Assembly: GCF_015694405.1 (NCBI RefSeq) | Contig: NZ_JADQDB010000003.1 | Span: 248,001 to 312,000, forward strand | DNA length: 64,000 nt | Direction of reading: 5' to 3' | Source of the DNA: Pelagibacterium limicola | GTDB lineage: Bacteria; Pseudomonadota; Alphaproteobacteria; Rhizobiales; Devosiaceae | Part shown: piece by piece, positions 59,879 through 64,000 of the stretch | How the letters are laid out: every line of letters begins with the position of its first letter | How positions within the stretch are numbered: the first letter of the stretch is position 1 | Made by a program: the position numbers and the translations under genes | Notes under the pieces: model-generated | Told to the model about the DNA's origin: nothing | What the model saw: the letters and a program-made list of their open reading frames with translations, nothing else | Database searches by the model: none

Positions 59879-60972
59879 TGGCACTCTCGGCACTCAACCG
59901 GCGCAGGCTGGACAACTTTCGGCGCAACAGGCGGGGTTACTGGGCGTTCTGGATCTTTCTCGTTCTCGTGTTCGTGACCTTTTTTGCTGAGCTGATCACC
60001 AACGACCGGCCGATCATCGCGTCCTACAAGGGCGAATTGCTGTTCCCCGTCGTTATCGATTATCCTGAATCCAAGTTCGGCGGTTTCCTCGCCATAACGC
60101 AATATCGCTCGCGGGCGATCCAGTCCGAAATCAACGAGCACGGCTGGATGGTCTGGCCGCTGTTTCGCTACTCCTTCCGCACGGTCGACAACGCCCTGCC
60201 CGTTCCCGCCCCGGCGCCCCCATCGTGGATGATGACGCGGGAAGAGGTGTGTTCGCGCTATCGCGACGGCGTGAACGATACGATGTGCGTCTTGGGCAAT
60301 GCCCATATTCTCGGCACGGACGATCAGGGGCGGGACGTCTTCGCGCGGCTGATCTACGGGTTCCGCATATCGGTGCTGTTCGGCGTAGTACTGACGGTCC
60401 TCTCCTCGGTGGTCGGGGTAATGGCCGGGGCGGTGCAGGGCTACTTCGGCGGGTGGACGGACCTCCTGTTCCAGCGGTTCATCGAAATCTGGACATCGAT
60501 CCCCTCGCTTTATCTTCTGCTCATCATCTCGAGCGTCATTGCGCCCAGTTTCTGGGTGCTTCTCGTGATCCTCCTGCTCTTTTCCTGGGTGGCGTTGGTG
60601 GGTGTGGTACGCGCGGAATTCCTGCGCGGACGCAACTTCGAATATGTCAATGCGGCGCGCGCCCTCGGCGTCGGAAATGGCACGATCATGTACCGGCACC
60701 TGCTGCCCAATGCGATGGTAGCGACCGTAACCTTCATGCCCTTCATCCTCGGCGGCTCGATCACGACGCTGACGGCGCTCGATTTCCTCGGCTTCGGCCT
60801 GCCCCCCGGATCCCCTTCGCTCGGCGAGTTGTTGGCTCAGGGCAAGAACAATATCCAGGCGCCATGGCTCGGGCTGACGGGCTTCGCGGTCATTTCGATC
60901 ATGCTCAGCCTGCTGGTCTTTGCCGGTGAAGCGGTGCGCGACGCGTTCGATCCGCGCAAGACATTCGGGTGA
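59878..60972 (+). CDS. yejE: Oligopeptide ABC transporter permease YejE
   Basis: A 364-residue second permease. Family phrases: 'NRRRLDNFRRNRRGYWAFWIFLVLVFVTFFAELITNDRPIIASYKGELLFPVVIDYPESKFGGFLA', 'HILGTDDQGRDVFARLIYGFRISVLFGVVLTVLSSVVGVMAGAVQGYFGGWTDLLFQRFIEIW' and the EAA loop 'YVNAARALGVGNGTIMYRHLLPNAMVATVTFMPFILGG'. It overlaps yejB by one base and the yejF GTG by four bases. Confidence 0.95.
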   Translation: MALSALNRRRLDNFRRNRRGYWAFWIFLVLVFVTFFAELITNDRPIIASYKGELLFPVVIDYPESKFGGFLAITQYRSRAIQSEINEHGWMVWPLFRYSFRTVDNALPVPAPAPPSWMMTREEVCSRYRDGVNDTMCVLGNAHILGTDDQGRDVFARLIYGFRISVLFGVVLTVLSSVVGVMAGAVQGYFGGWTDLLFQRFIEIWTSIPSLYLLLIISSVIAPSFWVLLVILLLFSWVALVGVVRAEFLRGRNFEYVNAARALGVGNGTIMYRHLLPNAMVATVTFMPFILGGSITTLTALDFLGFGLPPGSPSLGELLAQGKNNIQAPWLGLTGFAVISIMLSLLVFAGEAVRDAFDPRKTFG

Positions 60973-62585
60973 ACGCAATGCACTCCCCCCTCCTTTCCGT
61001 CCGCGACCTGCATATCGATTTCCGTGTCGGCGGCGCGACGGTCAACGCCGTGCGCGGAGTCAGCTTCGATATCGCCAAGGGCGAGACGATGGCGCTGGTG
61101 GGAGAGTCCGGGTCGGGCAAATCGGTGACGGCGCTTTCGGTGCTCAAGCTCCTGCCCTATCCTTCGGCGCACCATCCGAAAGGCGAAATCCTGTTCAAGG
61201 ACAGGAACCTTTTGGCTGCTGACGAGAAGGCGCTGCGGGCGGTGCGGGGGAACGACATTTCGATGATCTTCCAGGAGCCGATGACCTCGCTCAATCCGCT
61301 CCACACCGTCGAACGCCAGGTTAGTGAAATCCTCTTCACGCATATGGGGCTGGGCAAGGCCGCAGCGCGGGCCCGCGTGCTCGAGCTGCTCGATGCGGTA
61401 GGCATCGCCGATCCCGAAACGCGATTGGGCTCCTTTCCGCACCAATTGTCGGGCGGACAACGGCAGCGCGTGATGATCGCCATGGCGCTGGCCAACGAGC
61501 CGGACCTGCTGATCGCGGACGAGCCAACCACGGCGCTGGACGTCACAGTGCAGGCGCAAATCCTCGCGCTGCTCAAACAGCTGCAAGCCCAAATGAGCAT
61601 GGCCATGCTATTCATCACCCACGATCTGGGGATCGTGCGGCGCATGGCCGACAGGGTATGCGTCATGCGGCAAGGGGAGATTGTGGAGCGCAACGAGACC
61701 GCAGCCCTCTTTGCCGCGCCACAGCATGACTACACTAAACAATTGCTGTCTGCCGAGTTGCTGGAGGCACCGCCGCCGCCGGAAAGCCAAGCCAAACCGA
61801 TCATTTCGACTGAAGACCTCAAGGTCTGGTTTCCGGTGAAATCCGGATTCTTCAGGCGCACGACAGGTCATATCAAGGCCGTGGACGGCGTGAGCCTTTC
61901 GGTGCGGCGGGGGGAAACTCTCGGTGTGGTGGGCGAGTCCGGATCGGGCAAGACGACGCTCGGACTTGCCATGCTGCGGCTGGTTTCCTCGCAGGGCCGG
62001 ATCGTTTTCATGGGCGAGGATATTGCCGGGCGCTCGTGGCGCAGGATGCGACCGCTACGCCGCAACATGCAGGTGGTGTTCCAGGACCCCTTCGGCTCGC
62101 TCTCCCCGCGCATGATGGTCGGCGATATCATTGCCGAGGGGCTTTCGGTCCACTATCCCAACGTGTCCGCCTCCGAGCGCGAGCGCAGGGTCGTCGACGC
62201 GCTCAAGGAGGTGGGTTTGGACCCCGAAGCCCGCAACCGGTACCCACACGAATTCTCGGGCGGACAACGCCAGCGCATCGCCATCGCGCGGGCACTGGTG
62301 CTTGAACCCGAACTCATCATCCTCGACGAACCCACCTCGGCACTGGACATGACGGTGCAGGTGCAGATCGTCAACCTCCTGCGCGACCTGCAGGCGCGGC
62401 GCGGGCTCACCTATGTGTTCATCTCGCACAATCTGCGGGTAGTGCGCGCGCTGGCTTCGGAGGTGGTTGTCATGCTGGCGGGGAAGATCGTCGAGCGGGG
62501 ACCGGTGGCCGAAATATTCGATGCCCCCCAGCACGATTATACGCGCACCCTCCTCGCCGCCGCACTCGATGACACCGTGGCGTGA
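60969..62585 (+). CDS. yejF: Oligopeptide ABC transporter ATPase YejF (two ABC domains)
   Basis: A 538-residue protein with two complete ATP-binding cassettes in tandem. The first has Walker A 'GESGSGKSVTALSVL', signature 'LSGGQRQRVMIAMALAN' and Walker B 'DLLIADEPTTALDVT'. The second has Walker A 'GESGSGKTTLGLAML', signature 'FSGGQRQRIAIARALV' and Walker B 'ELIILDEPTSALDMT'. Both are active by motif. The start appears to be GTG at 60969, overlapping the yejE stop (GTGA); Met 4 is an alternative. It energises YejBE. Confidence 0.96.
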   Translation: MNAMHSPLLSVRDLHIDFRVGGATVNAVRGVSFDIAKGETMALVGESGSGKSVTALSVLKLLPYPSAHHPKGEILFKDRNLLAADEKALRAVRGNDISMIFQEPMTSLNPLHTVERQVSEILFTHMGLGKAAARARVLELLDAVGIADPETRLGSFPHQLSGGQRQRVMIAMALANEPDLLIADEPTTALDVTVQAQILALLKQLQAQMSMAMLFITHDLGIVRRMADRVCVMRQGEIVERNETAALFAAPQHDYTKQLLSAELLEAPPPPESQAKPIISTEDLKVWFPVKSGFFRRTTGHIKAVDGVSLSVRRGETLGVVGESGSGKTTLGLAMLRLVSSQGRIVFMGEDIAGRSWRRMRPLRRNMQVVFQDPFGSLSPRMMVGDIIAEGLSVHYPNVSASERERRVVDALKEVGLDPEARNRYPHEFSGGQRQRIAIARALVLEPELIILDEPTSALDMTVQVQIVNLLRDLQARRGLTYVFISHNLRVVRALASEVVVMLAGKIVERGPVAEIFDAPQHDYTRTLLAAALDDTVA

Positions 62586-62656
62586 CAAAACGTGTCTCGA
62601 TATTCCGGCGCAACGCGATAAGATCGTTTCAAGAGAACCAGTTCCGGAGTGCCGCC

Positions 62657-64000
62657 ATGAAACCCCTCCTCATCGGTCTTTCCCTTGCCGTCCTTACCGG
62701 CCTCGCCACTTCGGGCCATGCGCAGGAGGATAGCGGCTGGCGCCATGCGACCAATCTTACGGACGAGGATCCGAAATATCCCGAGGGCTTTGCCCATTTC
62801 GATTATGTAAACCCGGAGGCGCCCAAGGGCGGCACCGTTCGGCTTTCGGCACAGGGTTCGTTCGATACCTTCAACCCCGTGCTGCCAGAGGGCGAGACGG
62901 CGACCGGGCTGGGGCTGGTGTTCGAAACACTGATGACGAGTTCTCAGGATGAGCTATATACTCAGTACGGCTTGCTCGCCGAAGCGATGCGATATCCCGA
63001 CGATTTTTCCTCAGTCACATATCGCATGAATCCCGACGCCCGCTGGCACGACGGAGAACCCGTGACGGCCGAGGACGTGGTCTGGTCCTTCCAAACGCTT
63101 CTCGAATTGAGCCCCTTCTCGCAGAGCTACTATGCCAACGTCACCGACGTGGAAATCACCGCGCCCGGAGAGGTGACGTTCCGGTTCGATGAAACCGGCA
63201 ATCGTGAACTCCCCCACATCATGGGACAACTCCTCGTTCTGCCCAAGCACTGGTGGGAAGGCGAGGATGCCAGCGGCCGGCAGCGCGACATACGCGCCTC
63301 CACGCTCGAGCCGCCGATGGGCTCCGGCCCTTATCGCCTTGACAGTTTCGTGCCGGCACGAACTGTGACCTACCGGCGGGTCGAGGATTATTGGGGCAAG
63401 GATCTCCCCGTAAATGTCGGTTCGTCGAATTTTGACGAATACCGAATCGAGTATTTCCGCGACACGACCGTGATGTTCGAGGCTTTCAAGGCCGATGAAT
63501 TCGACTGGTGGATGGAAAATACGGCGCGGCGCTGGGCGACCGCCTACGACTTCCCTGCCGTCAACGACGAGCGGATCGTTCGCGAAGAGTTTGAGGAGCC
63601 TTACCGCAGTTCCGGTATCATGTTCGGGTTTGTGCCCAATCTACGGCTGGAGAAGTTCCAGGATGCGCGGGTACGTCATGCCCTCAATTATGCTTTCGAT
63701 TTCGAAGAACTGAGTCACACCCTCTTTTACGGGCTTTATGAGCGCGTGGATTCCTACTTCTTCAATTCGGACCTCGCTCACGAGGGTCTGCCAGAAGGGC
63801 TCGAGCTCGAAATTCTGGAGGAGGTGCGCGACGGTATTCCGCCAGAGGTGTTCACTGCGCGCTACACCAACCCGGTACATGGGGATGAAGAAGCCAGGCG
63901 CGAGAACCTGCGCGAGGCGCTAAGGCTGTTCAGCGAGTCTGGGTACAGGCTCGAGGATACCCGCCTCGTCGATGAGAACGGCGTGCAGTTCGGTTTTGAA
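62657..64000 (+). CDS. yejA: Oligopeptide-binding protein YejA (partial)
   Basis: The periplasmic binding protein of the yej system, family SBP_bac_5. The signal peptide is 'MKPLLIGLSLAVLTGLATSGHA'. The mature N-terminus has 'ATNLTDEDPKYPEGFAHFDYVNPEAPKGGTVRLSAQGSFDTFNPVLPEGE', the YejA hallmark 'FDYVNPEAPKGG', and 'RMNPDARWHDGEPVTAEDVVWSFQTLLE'. 448 residues are seen; the family is about 600, so the C-terminus lies beyond the window. yejA follows yejF here after 71 bases, not preceding yejB. A TGC or similar lipobox is not seen. Confidence 0.94.
   Translation, partial: MKPLLIGLSLAVLTGLATSGHAQEDSGWRHATNLTDEDPKYPEGFAHFDYVNPEAPKGGTVRLSAQGSFDTFNPVLPEGETATGLGLVFETLMTSSQDELYTQYGLLAEAMRYPDDFSSVTYRMNPDARWHDGEPVTAEDVVWSFQTLLELSPFSQSYYANVTDVEITAPGEVTFRFDETGNRELPHIMGQLLVLPKHWWEGEDASGRQRDIRASTLEPPMGSGPYRLDSFVPARTVTYRRVEDYWGKDLPVNVGSSNFDEYRIEYFRDTTVMFEAFKADEFDWWMENTARRWATAYDFPAVNDERIVREEFEEPYRSSGIMFGFVPNLRLEKFQDARVRHALNYAFDFEELSHTLFYGLYERVDSYFFNSDLAHEGLPEGLELEILEEVRDGIPPEVFTARYTNPVHGDEEARRENLREALRLFSESGYRLEDTRLVDENGVQFGFE

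Overview
This is about 64 kb of a GC-rich alphaproteobacterial chromosome. Gene order (rpoZ-rel-pyrE-acpS-lepB-rnc-era-recO), an Omp2b-like porin, TRAP transporters, the O2-dependent cob genes and carboxynorspermidine-type polyamine genes point to Hyphomicrobiales, most likely the Devosia/Pelagibacterium branch. The lineage is inferred from gene content and protein style, not from a marker comparison. I see no prophage, insertion sequence or CRISPR array.

Layout: (1) 1-6.5 kb: 3' part lost parC, an unknown gene, a DUF1304 gene with a likely 1-base frameshift at its start, GST, a flavin oxidoreductase with its Rrf2 regulator, then an SRPBCC-ArsR pair and a VOC protein. (2) 6.5-13.4 kb, minus strand: a tightly overlapping housekeeping operon rel-pyrE-acpS-lepB-rnc-era-recO, preceded by rpoZ. 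(3) 13.7-24.4 kb: NYN RNase-like protein, family 5 uracil-DNA glycosylase, GNAT, smpB, dapA, an alpha/beta hydrolase lacking its nucleophile, a coupled pair of small membrane proteins, an OmpA-family protein that carries palindromic repeats in frame, a major porin, and tRNA-Ala(CGC). (4) 24.5-27.7 kb: periplasmic copper-handling cluster (YcnI-like, CopC-CopD fusion, PCuAC). (5) 27.7-38.9 kb: hexuronate catabolism. A GntR regulator faces a long plus-strand operon, TRAP dctPQM-uxuA-uxaC-uxuB-dgoK-dgoA-SMP30 lactonase, closed by a convergent IclR regulator. (6) 39-41.5 kb: carboxynorspermidine dehydrogenase and decarboxylase. (7) 41.6-43.6 kb: a large flagellin with three tandem ~105-residue repeats. 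(8) 43.9-50 kb: cobF-G-H-I-J-L-M corrin ring operon without cobK, whose CobG lacks one expected cluster cysteine. (9) 50-58.7 kb: a TRAP transporter split in two (QM on plus, TakP-like P on minus) around a PAS-GGDEF cyclase and a GST, followed by a Cache-histidine kinase and NarL-type regulator. (10) 58.7-64 kb: yejBEF-yejA oligopeptide ABC transporter, with yejA cut by the window edge.

The most rewarding items are the palindromic elements translated inside the OmpA-family gene, the CobG with a missing ligand, the use of dgoK/dgoA at the end of a glucuronate-type operon, two clean inverted repeats at the Rrf2 and SRPBCC-ArsR starts, the tandem-repeat flagellin, and the split TRAP system. I found no convincing wholly novel defence or mobile system.
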